In this document: positions 42,455 to 52,919 of the stretch, piece by piece
Layout of the letters: every line of letters starts with the position of its first letter
How positions within the stretch are numbered: the first letter of the stretch is position 1
Assembly (NCBI GenBank): GCA_021234155.1
Contig: JAJEKV010000062.1
Location: forward strand, 2,207,305-2,271,304
Reading direction: 5' to 3'
DNA from: Isoetes taiwanensis
Taxonomy: Eukaryota > Streptophyta > Lycopodiopsida > Isoetales > Isoetaceae
Length of the DNA: 64,000 nucleotides
Program-made: the position numbers and the translations under genes
The notes under the pieces: model-generated
Seen by the model: the letters and a program-made list of their open reading frames with translations, nothing else
What the model was told of the DNA's origin: nothing
Database searches by the model: none

Positions 42455-44701
42455 ATGGCCCCGACTGTGAAGACACAAATGATTAGTGAGATTAGACGCA
42501 TGGTCATAAATGAGATATGTGCTAACGAAAGTCCCGACCGGGAGATGCAAACTGGTCAACGTGTCGACCAGGGTAGCCCTTAAGGATGAAAGTTCGCCAA
42601 AAGGCTATTTTTTAAGGGTATTGAGTAATTTTGATGCTATGGTTTAGTAGGGCCCGTTATAGATGAAAAAAATAAAATTAGCCAACTTTCCTACAAACAA
42701 TTTTCGCTCCACTTGAAAATTCGCCACATCTACTAAGCGTCATAACTATGGATTCGCCTTATCCTCTACTCTCCTTCTCGATGATTTCTTAAGGAATCGC
42801 CTAGTATTTTAGGCTTTCTTCATAACCTAATCTATTCTCCATATCCATACAGGTACATATGATAATTTTAAGAGTTATTTTTGTAGCTATTGTGTTTCAA
42901 ATACTTCTAAGGATGCAGTGGAGAGCACTTTTTTATAGACCTCCCTTTTAATAGATTTGTTTTATCTACAAGGATAAGCCACGTTCTCATTTGCAAAGGT
43001 TAAGTTGTGGTATTGCATCATGCCACTATAGTTATAGTGTGTTTGTGTCGATTAAATATGGATGTCAGTGAATAAAATTTCACCATAGAAATTGCACTTG
43101 GAAAATTGGCCATGATTCGCCTAGATTTCTATAAAAAATATTCATGTCTAGAAAAAATTCGCCAGCATAACTAATCTTGCAACTCTATTATTCGCCCGAC
43201 CTTCTAAATTATGTTTAGACAAATTTGGCCTTAAGGGCAACCCTGGTGTCGACCATTTTGTCAGACATGTGAAAAGGAAGTGCCAATTTGAGTTAGCACA
43301 AAAATGGCCAGGTCAAGAAGAAATGTTGACTTCTCTCCTTGACACACATGTAAAGCCAATGATTGGAAACCCCATGGATGAACTGAAGACATGTTTGAAG
43401 CATTCAGTGCAGCTTAAAAGTCCCAATGCCGAGGCTCGTGTCAAGGAATGGGTAGCTTCATGGAATTCCTCAAAGAAGCGGCGCGGATCACAAGAACATC
43501 ATTCGCGGATCTCAATGCACGCGGTTGGAGGTAATTAAAATGCTTTGCATCGGGGGAAGCTCTAGTGGAGCGGGGCCTAGCAAGGCCCACTTTTCTTTGG
43601 AGAATCACATGAACACATCAATCTTTGTTGATCCCATGCCCGTAGAGGCCGTGGATGTGATCACGCCTTTATTGAGGAGAAACCAACACATCGCATCGAT
43701 CAAATCAAGATCAACGGAACACAACACTTCCAAGATGATGAGCTATACAAAGTGGATGGGTTTTCAAGGGCAAAGATAGGGGCGTAGACGCATGAGATGG
43801 CTCAAAGATACATACGCTTCAAGAGCCCGCATCCCTGCTTTGGCTACATCCATTGGACTTGCATATGAAGTTGCTAGCTCTAGTGGGGATACCATAGGGC
43901 CAATGGTGATTCTACCTTTCATGAATGGAGAGACACTTGCACACTTGTTTGACTATTTACCTAATAACTTGTCACGCTTTTAGAAGATGGTCAAATGCAA
44001 TTGCTAGAGCCAAAAGAAGAACCGACAAACACATAGGCGAACTTAGGAGCAAAATGCGAGTTGTATATCAGTATGTTCGAGAGATAGCTCTTGCCCTAGC
44101 GAAGGTGTCGTTGAGATCCACAAAGGCCACTTCACTCACACAAAGCTTAATTGCAAGAGAGTCAAATTACATTTTGATGATGAGTACCAAAATGTGGTGG
44201 CCATTGGTGATTGGGACAATGCAATTCATTTTACGCCAAAGAGCGTCGTCCCCTGTTGAAGTGTTCTGCATTTACTTACTTTCGGATGGACAAGCAAAAT
44301 ATCCATGGTTAGAGGAAACTGTGTTTGAGAAATCAAAGGATGATGATCGTGTATGGGGACACGAAATTCATGATGTCTATGCATTGGGATATATTTATGA
44401 GATGCTTCTGGATTTCGTGCAAGCTATGCAACGAATGGAGTGGTTTAATAATAACAACAATGCCCAATGGATTAATCCAACCCATATGTACCAACGACGT
44501 CTTGACAAGTTGGAGGAGCAAAAAACAAGAATGATGTGCCAACGTGAAGACGTGTTCTCATCACGACCCAAAGCTTCTGAAGTTGTTGAAGCCTTACAAA
44601 GTGTTGGAATATCTTCTACCATGGTTGTGAGACAAAGACGACACATGAAGTGCATGGATGCCTTGGAGATGTCAAAATTGTTGTTGTCACAACTCAAATA
44701 A
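42455..44701 (+). pseudogene. Captured protein-kinase-like (pseudokinase) gene
   Basis: ATG at 42455 opens an exon interrupted after 38 codons by a MITE; it continues in frame at 43254. N-terminal part: basic and helical. 43792-43983 holds IGLAYEV and VILPFMNGETLAHLFDYL, like the kinase hinge and helix D region. In a shifted frame 44107-44210 gives IHKGHFTHTKLN and VAIGDWDNA, aligning with the catalytic loop (HRD-x-K-x-x-N) and DFG loop. 44360-44620 gives HDVYALGYIYEMLL and SRPKASEVVEAL, like subdomains IX-XI. The catalytic HRD appears as HTK and DFG as DWD, so activity is not expected. Frame changes occur near 43980, 44100 and 44260. The stop is at 44699-44701. No close family is recognised. 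Confidence 0.5.
42569..43245. mobile_element. hAT-type MITE inserted in the kinase-like ORF
   Basis: 677 bp. Left end CAGGGTAGCCCTTAAGG, right end complementary to CAGGGTTGCCCTTAAGG (one mismatch in 17). The 8-bp direct duplication GTGTCGAC flanks it (42561-42568 and 43246-43253). Terminal CAGGG and an 8-bp duplication are typical of hAT elements. It has no transposase ORF. Removing it with one duplication leaves the surrounding frame open. Confidence 0.9.
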
Positions 44702-44850
44702 TGAATACAATATAGTATATCTTGCCATGTTTAAGAGTATTAAATTTTTTTAATTGTCTAATAACCAAATATATAAAGACACTTTTAATTATTCAAATCC
44801 CAATGTTTTGTAATGAACTTCCCATGTTGCTAACATTTGTTGCTTTCCTA
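44702..44850. other. Short intergenic spacer after kinase-like gene
   Basis: AT-rich with AATAAA-like sequence; probably the 3' UTR. Confidence 0.4.
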
Positions 44851-46639
44851 CTATGTTATTCATCGCACTCCATATAAATAACTTGCAAGTTTTTGCACAT
44901 GTCCAAAGAAACCATGGGATGCGGCACGATGGCATATCTATTGTTCACAACTTTACTTCTCGGCGTGGCTTGGTAGCCTTATTGACAGCCCTAAACCTCG
45001 CAAAGGCCTTTAAGAGGCGGTTGGTCATTCGGGTTTAGCTCGCCACCACCGCCACCTCCACCATTGTGTGGATTTGGTATGGATTTTTTCTAGGATAAAA
45101 TGTAAGTTAACCATTTATTTTTAACGTTCTAATATTTTTAAATGTAGGCGTGTAAATGCGGTTTGCGTCCTTCTTTTCCTATGCATAATGTTAAGCCATC
45201 GTGGTTATGGGCGGATCTTCTTCTCACCACCGAAGAAGAGACGGAAAAAGGACCTCGCATCCAGCAGAAGAAGGCGAAGAGCGGGAACTCCGAGATATCA
45301 ACGAGGCGATAACCCTGAAGATAGGTGGAATGCCTTGCAATTCGGGATGTCGCCCGCGAAATGGACATTGCTTGGCACGGCCATTGAACAAAGTAGGCGG
45401 AGGTCCGGCCCCATGACCCTCCACGCCATAGCTCATACACTCCTTCGAATTCAATCTTGGGCACATTCCCCGAGCACGAGGAGAATGAACCCCCAAGAAG
45501 GGCGCCCGGTAGCCGCCCACGTCCGGAAAGTGGACGCAATTCCTCTTCAAGCTCATAAAGATCGTGCACCACCGCACCACCTCCACGCGAAGGCATCTCT
45601 TTGAATATGAGTGAGTTCATCTTGAATTATGCCCTTTTTTGTTCACTAACACATATTCATATGTTAGTCGTTATGTTGAGTGTAGTAGCAAAGTTGCCGC
45701 CCACCACGACTTTCGATCGGATGGCGACAATTTTTGAAGATGGCTAATAGTGTCACAAATAGCGTTTGCCATAACGTCCACAAGGGTGAATGGAATTCGG
45801 GAGCCTATGATGAGGAAAAGAGAGGATCAAGGAGCTTTTAGAAGCGAGAATATCCCAGCTCAAGTCGGAGAGATCTCATGGAGGAGGTTTGTTCAAAGCG
45901 GGGTAAACATGTTAAAGCCACCGTGTATTAGGCTCTTTTCGTTCTTCATTATAACCTCATTGTACTCATATTTTATTTATATTTTGCAGAGGTAATCGAA
46001 GAAGCAGCTGAAAAGCTCTTGCCAAAGCTACTGAGGAGTCTCGATGAGGAAGTGGCACAACCTATCCGTTGACTAATGAGGCATTTCAAGTACATCATCT
46101 CTCCCATGAGTCGTATAATTAGATGATGCCATGTGGACTAAGTCCTTGTATTGCATTGTAGTGTTTGAAGGCCAACATATTATCAAAAGAAAGGGGAAGC
46201 TAGAACAAAGGCAAGCTACTGACGCTGAGGTACGACGAAGCAAGTGGCGACCATAGTGCCAATAAGACTGGTCCGCGGTTATGGCTTTCCGGATAAGCTA
46301 TTTGTAAGTATAAATTTGGTTTATAATGTAGGTTCTCGAGTTGAACACTAACATTAGTTTTGGTGCTCATTCTCAATAGAAGTCATTTGCTTTGGTCGCC
46401 CCTACCGCTAAAGATGAACGCGAAAAGGGCCTTCAAAAAGGCGGTCATGCGGCCATCAGCGTCGCCATACTAGGCGTGAAAGGGGGATGAAGTGTGTATC
46501 ATTCATTAGATAATTATTTGTGACTACAATGAACTAATTGTTGCGATACAATATAATGCAGGTAAATGAAGACGAAGCCAATGAAGAAGAAGAAGAAGAA
46601 GAAGAAGAAGAAGAAGAAGAATTAGAGAGCAACAACTAA
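44850..46639 (+). CDS. Last CACTA-internal gene, unknown, acidic C terminus
   Basis: A set of exon-like segments: a GC-richer part at 45180-45605 with open frames on both strands (plus: ELRDINEAITLKIGGM; EDRWNALQFGMSPAKW), a middle part with EEAAEKLLPKLLRSLDEEV (about 45990-46070), FALVAPTAKDEREKGL (about 46386), then after AATGCAG|GTAAAT (46560) an exon VNEDEAN followed by a Glu run and LESNN, stop at 46637-46639. Exon limits are uncertain and frames are broken. The place near the element's right end and the acidic tail would fit a TNPA-type or other accessory protein, but no homology is recognised. Confidence 0.35.
46575..46612. repeat. (GAA)n run encoding a poly-Glu tail
   Basis: About 12 GAA/AGA units inside the last exon. 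It is in opposite orientation to the (TTC)n tracts that carry PLEs, and it has no PLE attached. Confidence 0.8.
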
Positions 46640-47100
46640 AGACTCAATATATTTTGTAATGTGCAAATTACATTGTGAAATATATTAATTGAATTCAATC
46701 TAAATTTTTTATGCTTTGTTCTTATTATTTGTGATTTTTTTGTTATGTTAATTTTATGCTCGATTCTATTTTTTTATTCTTAGATTTATTAAACATTTAA
46801 TTACATATTAAACAATAATGCTTATCTACCATGATACTGAATACTAATATAATTTAATCAATATTTGTTTCTATTTTTCGAATTTTTAAATTTTTAAATA
46901 TTTATTCTCGATTTATTTTGTTCATATTTAATATTTATTAATACTATTAATATTATTGATAATATTAATATTATTTAATATTAATAAATATTACTAAATA
47001 TTTATTTATATTAAATATTTGTTAATTTTGAATATGAATATTAACTGTCCGTTAAATAATATTGAATAATATTAAATTAATATTTTTTTTTATCTAAATT
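46640..47100. other. AT-rich spacer before right CACTA end
   Basis: Very AT-rich, with repeated TTAATATTATT/AATAT motifs (about 46920-47090). No gene. Confidence 0.5.
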
Positions 47101-47624
47101 CCTTAATCGTCGTTGAACGACGTTGATGGCGTGGCCGCCACGTCAGCAACGTCGTTGAACGACGTTGATGGCGTGGTGCCGGGCCGGTGAGACAGCGGCA
47201 ACCACACGCAGCGACGGTGGCGACCCACGTCGAACGCGCCGTTCAACGGCGTTTCACACGCGTAACGCTACCGCGTCGGCGCTACTGGCAACGCCATTTG
47301 ACGGACATGATGGCGTGTAGTTTTCGCCGTTGAACGACGTTGCGGCCTCATCGCCATGCCGGTACGGCCGTGCCGGGCGCTTGGCCATCCGCAAGAAGCG
47401 CCGCAGGTCGACCGTGACCGCGGTGTCTTAACGACGTTGAACGGCGCCGTCGTCGCTTAAAGACGCCGCCATTTCGACGCGTATAGCGACGCATAAAGGT
47501 CGCTAATCGACGCTCCGACGTCGAAATAGACGTCGTTTATCGACGTTTTGACGTCGATCATCGACGTGCAAACGACGTCTGGACGTCGTAATAGACGTCG
47601 TAACAGGGCTTTGGTTTTGTAGTG
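47101..47624. repeat. Right CACTA subterminal array and terminus
   Basis: AACGACGTTGATGGCGTGG, GTCGTTGAACGACG, CGACGTCGA and TAGACGTCGT repeats become denser toward the end. The element closes with GGTTTTGTAGTG at 47624. Confidence 0.75.
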
Positions 47625-47627
47625 TCT

Positions 47628-47848
47628 AGAATCAAGAATCATGAGTAAAATCTTTTTAGCTTGCATTTGGCATGCATTCTTGCAAGGCAGACTTTTTTCT
47701 CTTTAGGGAAAGCTGTTCTTAATCACTGTTGGAGCATTTTTCTTGGGATTTTTCACTCAGAGTGATTGCCTCAAGCAACCTGGAGGTTCTAAACCACTGA
47801 GGTTGAAGGTTTTACCAGGAACACCTTCAACACCCAGAGGCTCTAACA
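47628..47848 (-). mobile_element. Start of the minus-strand LTR split by the CACTA
   Basis: On the minus strand it begins TGTTAGAGCC and contains GTGGTTTAGAACCTCCAGGTTGC, which aligns with AGTGGTTAGAACCTCCAGATCAC at about 61238 on the plus strand. The LTR after the chromovirus also begins TGTTAG. The remainder of the LTR is at 1834-4265. Confidence 0.5.
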
Positions 47849-48345
47849 TATGGTCTAGGCCGTAAGATCGACAGATCCGATGACTGAAGTAGTCCAGGGT
47901 GCACCTCCTTTAGAATATGTAGCACAATAACAAGGGGTTCCAGGGGGATTTGATATGGATGTAAAAACGATAATTCTTGAAACAATAGACCATATCCCTA
48001 AAACAATTGAATGGGTTGTTATTAAAAAAAACATAGATTTAAGATAAAAAAAAAAAAAGTAATCACGTTAGCTCACTGGTTATATTGATCAAAATAATCT
48101 TATTGGAACATTGAGTTATTTTGGTAGAGGTTCGAGCCCCCATCTTTTATATTCTAAAACCTTAGGTGAATCTGTATAGAGGCTTGATATTCCATCGCCT
48201 TAGGCGAACACGTATTTCATATTTCAAAATCATAGGCGCCCCCAATCATAAATGACTATACTAGAGACTCCAGCATACGGTCTAGGCCGTAGGATCGACT
48301 GTGGTAGTCCAGGGTGCACCTCTCTTATATAGTGTACAGGTTTTC
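47849..48345 (+). repeat. Duplicated GGTCTAGGCCGTARGATCGAC unit and SINE-like insert
   Basis: GGTCTAGGCCGTA-GATCGAC and GTAGTCCAGGGTGCACCTC occur at about 47852-47912 and 48279-48324, flanking a SINE-like segment. Confidence 0.5.
48065..48145 (+). repeat. tRNA-derived SINE-like unit
   Basis: TTAGCTCACTGGTTATAT resembles a pol III A box and GAGGTTCGAGCCCCCATC a B box, about 55 nt apart. It does not fold as a proper tRNA. Confidence 0.45.
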
Positions 48346-48456
48346 TTCTTAACCTGGCATACACGTCGTATGAGGAGCTCGAATTGGACTGCGGCGCAGA
48401 AGCACGAAAACAAACAAAGTGGAAAAAAGAGAGATTTGAAACTTAATTATTCATGT

Positions 48457-48690
48457 TCAGGTGGTGGTTGTGGTGGTTGTGGTGGTTGTGGTGGTTGTTG
48501 TTGTTGTTGTTGCTGTTGTTGCTGTTGTTGCTGTTGGCGGCGGCTTATTTAGATAAAACTCCAAGGCCAAATCAGGTTGGTCGACCTTCTTAGATCTCTG
48601 TAGAACAGCTGCAAGGGAGGCATCCAGCCTCCAATTCTGAACCTGGATTTCTACCATTTCTGATCGTCGTTCCACTATGGCACTGCCAAT
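48457..48690 (-). CDS. Possible exon of an unrecognised host gene
   Basis: The minus strand has AAATTACAG (acceptor-like) followed by an open frame with VIGSAIVERRSEMVEIQVQN and ALEFYLNKPPP, ending in a Thr/Ala run encoded by a (GTT/GCT)n microsatellite (48459-48542). The peptide before the repeat looks coding. No family is recognised. Confidence 0.3.
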   Translation of the reverse strand: MGSAIVERRSEMVEIQVQNWRLDASLAAVLQRSKKVDQPDLALEFYLNKPPPTATTATTATTTTTTTTTTTTTTTTT

Positions 48691-49250
48691 GACCTGTAAT
48701 TTTATTCGGTGCTAGCAAGCTATTCGATTTTATCATCTCAAGCTCAAGTATGGAAAATCAGCCATTTCATCATGCAAATCACTTATTTTAGGCCGTTTCA
48801 AGAGGTTTTCCAAGGATTTGATTATGGTTCAATAATGGCTGGAACCGTTTTGTGTGGCAAGCTCACATTTTTACAGTATTTTATGCTAATCCTTCTTGGG
48901 TAATTTCGACCCAATCCAATCCCTTCTAGCACATCTTGCATGCCATTTGTTGATCCCAGCTCCAATTCTATAGCCAACTGTCGTCATGCAAAAATAATCG
49001 CTACTCTCTACTTACATAATACAAGCTCTGCCATAATAACTGCAATCCTGAAGGCTATTCTAGATTGCCACTATTAATTTTTAGTTGCTCTTATGTTCCA
49101 TCGTGATAAATTCAAGACCCATCGAACTTCTAGCTTGCTTCCATATCAAACTCATAGCTTGCTTCCCTATCTTATTATGCTCAACTTATTCATCAAAACT
49201 AAAACTTACAACCAAACCACGTCGTTTTAATAAGCATAAAAATGATACGG
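48691..49250. other. Intergenic; nothing recognised
   Basis: AT-rich sequence without repeats or convincing ORFs. Confidence 0.4.
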
Positions 49251-49254
49251 TGGG

Positions 49255-49650
49255 ATAGACCATGGTCCTATGCCACTGATATATAAAATGAGTAGGATCA
49301 CAAAAAAAAAGGTGGGCAAATATCCCCCTTCTGAAGCACGTAGAGCTATTAGGGAGTGTTGGTTAGAGGACTTCTCAAAAAGATTGTGTTCCTCTTTTAT
49401 GGGGGTTCGAGCCCTTGTATCGAAGGGATTGGCAATCATTGCAAATCATAGGGCATGGTCCTATGCCAGTGATATATAAGAGCAGGATCACAAAGAAAGG
49501 GTAGGAAAATGTCTCCCTTCTAAAGCACGTAGAGGTAATAGGGAGTGTTAGTTAGAGGACTTCTCAAAAAGATTTTGTTCCTCTTTTATGGGGGTTCGAG
49601 TCCTTGTATCGATGGGATTGGCAACTATTGCAAATCATAGGGTATTTGAT
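49255..49650 (+). repeat. Tandem pair of ~193-bp SINE-like units
   Basis: CATGGTCCTATGCCA-TGATATATAA and the following sequence recur at 49260 and 49453. Each copy has GTGTTGGTTAGAGGA or a close variant (A-box-like) and GGGGGTTCGAG-CCTTGTATCGA (B-box-like), suggesting a tandemly duplicated tRNA-derived SINE. Confidence 0.55.
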
Positions 49651-50280
49651 TACAATTACAGTGCAACCAATCATTTCTAAGCATATTCGCACTGGTCACG
49701 CGCTGGACATACCATATACAGGAGCCGTAGGATGGGAAAATCCGACGGCTGCAGAGGGTCTTGGGTGCGACGAATGCGAATAAGCATAAAAAATAATCAC
49801 AAAAATAATTACTACTAACTCAGAGAGCCACAACACACCCACAAAACATCCCCTGGTATAAGCTTGAAATCACCCACCTTTCTTGTGTCTATGCTTGCAA
49901 ACAGAGCTCCGAAATTTCCCAATTGAAAAATGCAATTTTCGTTTTTCCACAATATGAATGTGCAATTCCTTTTGGCTCCATAGTTTTGACATTTATTTTG
50001 AATTATCTTTAAGATCATTGACAATATGCTAGTGCAACTTGAAATAGATTTATGACTTTGATAGTAGTCTAAAGCATTACTTCAAGCAGTATCAAAAATA
50101 CTATAAAACAATGCTACTGTTGCTGCTTGTTTTGTTTTTGTAGGCACTTTAGCTATTAACATTTAGAAACTTCATGGTGAACATAAACTTGCAAGGAATG
50201 AGTTAAATGCATGAAGACCATGATCAAGAAAGTTAAAAGGCCAAAAAACAACGTTGGTTGATGGCAAAAGCAATAGACAC
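49651..50280. other. Intergenic; a GCCGTAGGAT motif only
   Basis: GAGCCGTAGGATGGG at about 49722 and GACGGCTGCAGAGGG nearby resemble the motif repeated at 52.9-53.2 kb. Otherwise nothing is seen. Confidence 0.35.
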
Positions 50281-50287
50281 GAGAGAA

Positions 50288-50325
50288 GATAGATAGATAG
50301 ATAAATAGGTAGGTAGGTAGATGAT
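50288..50325. repeat. (GATA)n/(GGTA)n microsatellite
   Basis: AGATAGATAGATAGATAAAT continues into GGTAGGTAGGTAG. Confidence 0.9.
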
Positions 50326-50769
50326 AATATTTTAACGTCCGTGGAAAGCTATAGCTTATGGGACAATTTACAACACCATCTAGATGGGTCCTGCCCCCAC
50401 CATTGTATATGGCTAAAGCGGGGCATTCCCGTCCAATCTTACAACAATGCATGATGAGTTTCACAAGAAGGCATTGAACCCATGGTCTTATGTATGGCAA
50501 AATGAGAAATGCAAAGGGAAAATAAGATATTAAATAAAAAAAGCATTGTTTATTTATCAACAAGAATACTGTGGGGAAGAAAGAGACGACACGTGTTGGG
50601 ATATAAGTGGTGCACTAGCACATCCCATTTTTATTCTCAGATGATGATTAAAAGATACACAAATTCTTATACGACGAAAACAGTTAAGCAAAGAACTTAC
50701 AGATCAGCCAGCCTTGAAGATCATCGAACATGATGAAGGCGCCCCAATTAGAGTGAAGGTAGACTAAAC

Positions 50770-51015
50770 TTACCAAGGTCTGGGTCTTACGGGAGGTCTA
50801 GAATTAGAAAAGCGAGACAAAATCCGGACTGCCAAAAGCAGCACAATTGACATCAAAGCAAACACCCCTGTTGAAGTAATTGTACTGACCCTCTCCTCTA
50901 TTGCTTCATGAATCGGCACCTTCGGTAATGACAGAAATATTATCACTATTATCAGAAACACTAGTATCGGCCACGGCGATGGTGGCGGCCTCCTCCGTCT
51001 GTTGTAGTTGTACAT
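50770..51015 (-). CDS. Small membrane protein, plant-type, unknown function
   Basis: ATG at 51015, 81 codons, stop at 50770. The basic N terminus MYNYNRRRRPPPSPWP is followed by a hydrophobic helix ILVFLIIVIIFLSL, a short loop with HEAIEERVSTITSTG, a second hydrophobic helix FALMSIVLLLAVRIL and a basic tail. This is a two-helix hairpin with both termini likely cytosolic. The frame is clean, unlike almost everything else here, and the leader is pyrimidine-rich, so it is the best candidate for an intact host gene. The stop codon overlaps a perfect donor CTTG|GTAAGTTT, so the last residue could be altered by splicing. I cannot name the family with certainty. Confidence 0.6.
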   Translation of the reverse strand: MYNYNRRRRPPPSPWPILVFLIIVIIFLSLPKVPIHEAIEERVSTITSTGVFALMSIVLLLAVRILSRFSNSRPPVRPRPW

Positions 51016-51019
51016 CGCC

Positions 51020-51820
51020 CCTCTCCTCTAGCTTGAATTCTTTTTCTTTTCAATGTATTTAAACCATTGTCATTTTATGCTACTCCATCGTTTTTAGCAC
51101 TCTTTTTTTGGTTCCCTTTAATTACTCTAATCTCGTTGTTTCTACTTCATAATCTAATCTCTTTTACGCATATAATCATTGACACTTATGGCCTTGTCCT
51201 ACCATTAATGTGCCTCGGCCCTAGGAAGCTCTTCCTCTTGTTTTAACACCAATCTTATCTCTCCATCTTGAACCCACTTTTCTAAGGATTTGACTAGTTA
51301 ATATTAGCCGCACACGTTTCAAAGGATTTTGACCGGCTAACAGCTAAAGAAATTAGATTTGTTGACATTTCAACCTCCTATTCCAAGACAACACAATATA
51401 ATACAATAGAGGACAAACTAATGTAATACATTAGAATATAAAGGTAAAATGTCCACAGATGGCATTTAAAACCTATTGAGATTGTTACATCTAAAGGTTG
51501 GAGGTGTTACATCTTTTAGAAAATGGCTACAAAAAAGTAACACCAATATCCTACCTCTCCATGTGCTTGTTGTTTGCAAGCATTAATATCTTTTTGTGTG
51601 CCTTACATCATATTTAATTGTTACTCTAACCAAGCACATCTTGGGTTTTTACTTCATGTTCAAAATTTGGACTGCATGATAAAACTTGATATATATATAC
51701 AAGAAATTTAACACGTCCTATGGCGCATTGTTCGAGTTTTAGCATGTTCTTACGGTGCAAGGTCCTGTGTTCAACATTCTATGTACTATATTTAGCATTC
51801 ATGAATATTCCCCTAGATTC
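51020..51820. other. Intergenic; nothing recognised
   Basis: The first part is probably the promoter and leader of the small membrane-protein gene (pyrimidine-rich at about 51020-51180). The rest is AT-rich with no gene. Confidence 0.35.
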
Positions 51821-52290
51821 TCTTAGAATTTTCTATTTTGATTGAGGTGCTTACTCATGAGCATTTAGAACCTTCCAAAATAATCTATTTTGGATCTGTG
51901 CAACATTTTTAAAACACTTTCTATTTTTAGACTGAGGCGCTTACCCTGAGCATCTAGAACATCTTTTTTTTTCAAGATTTATATTGTACACCTTTATTAT
52001 GAAACATTTTAGAACAATCTATTGTGGCTCTTTGCAAAATCTTAAAAAAACTCTAAGATTTCATCAAGATTTTCTTAGATTCCCTTAGATATTATGAAGA
52101 TTCCCTTAGATTCAACTAGATTTTAAGAGATTCCCTTAGACTTGTAAATATCTTCCTAGATTATCTTACAATTTATGAGATTTCCTCAGATTCCCTTTAA
52201 TTCTCCTGGATTCCCTTACATTCTAGAACTTTCTGGAACATTCTGAAACTTTCAAGACATCCTAGAACTTTCTGGAAGTATTTCCCTATT
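51821..52290. repeat. Degenerate AGATTCCCTTAGA repeat grading into TTCNNGAA array
   Basis: Variants of AGATTCCCTTAGA recur about every 15-35 bp from 52040 to 52220. They are followed by TTCTAGAACTTTCTGGAAC and ATTC (52221-52243), five perfectly spaced alternating TTC/GAA units, and by GAACTTTCTGGAAG at 52265-52278. Confidence 0.6.
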
Positions 52291-52359
52291 TCCTTACTAG
52301 GATGTTATATTCCATTTTATCTTAATTGTCCCACTGCCAACGAGCAGCCAAAGTGGAGG

Positions 52360-52530
52360 ACATGTATAGGCTTTTAAGTTCTACCACGTCGGGGATCATG
52401 GCCGTATAACCCCAGTAACCAACTCCCAAATATAAACATACACTGGCCGGGTTTGAACCCCCGACCAAGTGCACATTTATTTTGGCATTACTAGGCCTAT
52501 ACCAACTCACCACACATCCGTTGGGCAAAA
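52360..52530 (-). repeat. tRNA-derived SINE-like unit (minus)
   Basis: The minus strand has GTGAGTTGGTATAGGCC (A-box-like) and, about 45 nt later, GGGGGTTCAAACCCGGCC (B-box-like). Confidence 0.4.
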
Positions 52531-52789
52531 CTTTGGCCATACATGCACACTTTGTAGGCAGGATTAAATCCCACCTTGAGGAAGTTTTCGGATCCTAGGG
52601 GCAACTCTAGGGGCATCGCTGAACCTAGCGTCACCAGCCTAGTGCCGCCTGCCACGTATGACTTTTTGGGCATCCTAGGACCAGAGGGCTTTAGACAGTA
52701 ACCAGTAAACCAGCCACAGTAATCTGTAAACCAACTTTTACTGGTGAAATTCCCCTTAAGTATATTTGAAACATAAATTATTTATAGAA
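52531..52789. other. Intergenic; nothing recognised
   Basis: No ORF with recognisable motif and no clear repeat. Confidence 0.3.
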
Positions 52790-52794
52790 TTAAT

Positions 52795-52860
52795 GCTTGG
52801 TCTAATGGTTAGAATGAGGGGTTGGGGGGTTAATGACCAGGGTTCGAATCCCTCCAATAA
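52795..52860 (+). repeat. tRNA-like sequence (SINE head or tRNA pseudogene)
   Basis: TGGTCTAATGGTTAGAAT is a good A box and CAGGGTTCGAATCCCTCC a good B box/T arm. The acceptor ends do not pair and the anticodon arm is irregular, so a functional tRNA is unlikely. Confidence 0.55.
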
Positions 52861-52919
52861 CATAAAAAAATTTAAAAGTCTTTCCTTAAAATTTGTTGAA
52901 AATACCAAGGCCCGAGCAT

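Larger units (their letters stand above)
4266..47624 (+). mobile_element. Giant CACTA (EnSpm) DNA transposon with nested insertions
   Basis: The left end reads CACTACAAGGG at 4266 and the right end reads TTTTGTAGTG to 47624, so both termini start CACTACAA. The trinucleotide TCT flanks both ends (4263-4265 and 47625-47627), the 3-bp target duplication expected for CACTA elements. Subterminal regions on both sides are packed with AACGACGT/GACGTC repeats. A TNP2-family transposase is encoded inside. About 21.6 kb of the 43.4 kb is later insertion (two PLE chains plus a MITE), leaving roughly 21-22 kb of CACTA sequence, large but known for CACTA elements with captured genes. The flanks on both sides belong to one interrupted LTR, which independently supports the junctions. 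Confidence 0.8.

Noticed and set aside
52795-52860. Functional tRNA gene
   Set aside because: Good A and B boxes but no acceptor-stem pairing and an irregular anticodon arm; more likely a SINE head or pseudogene.
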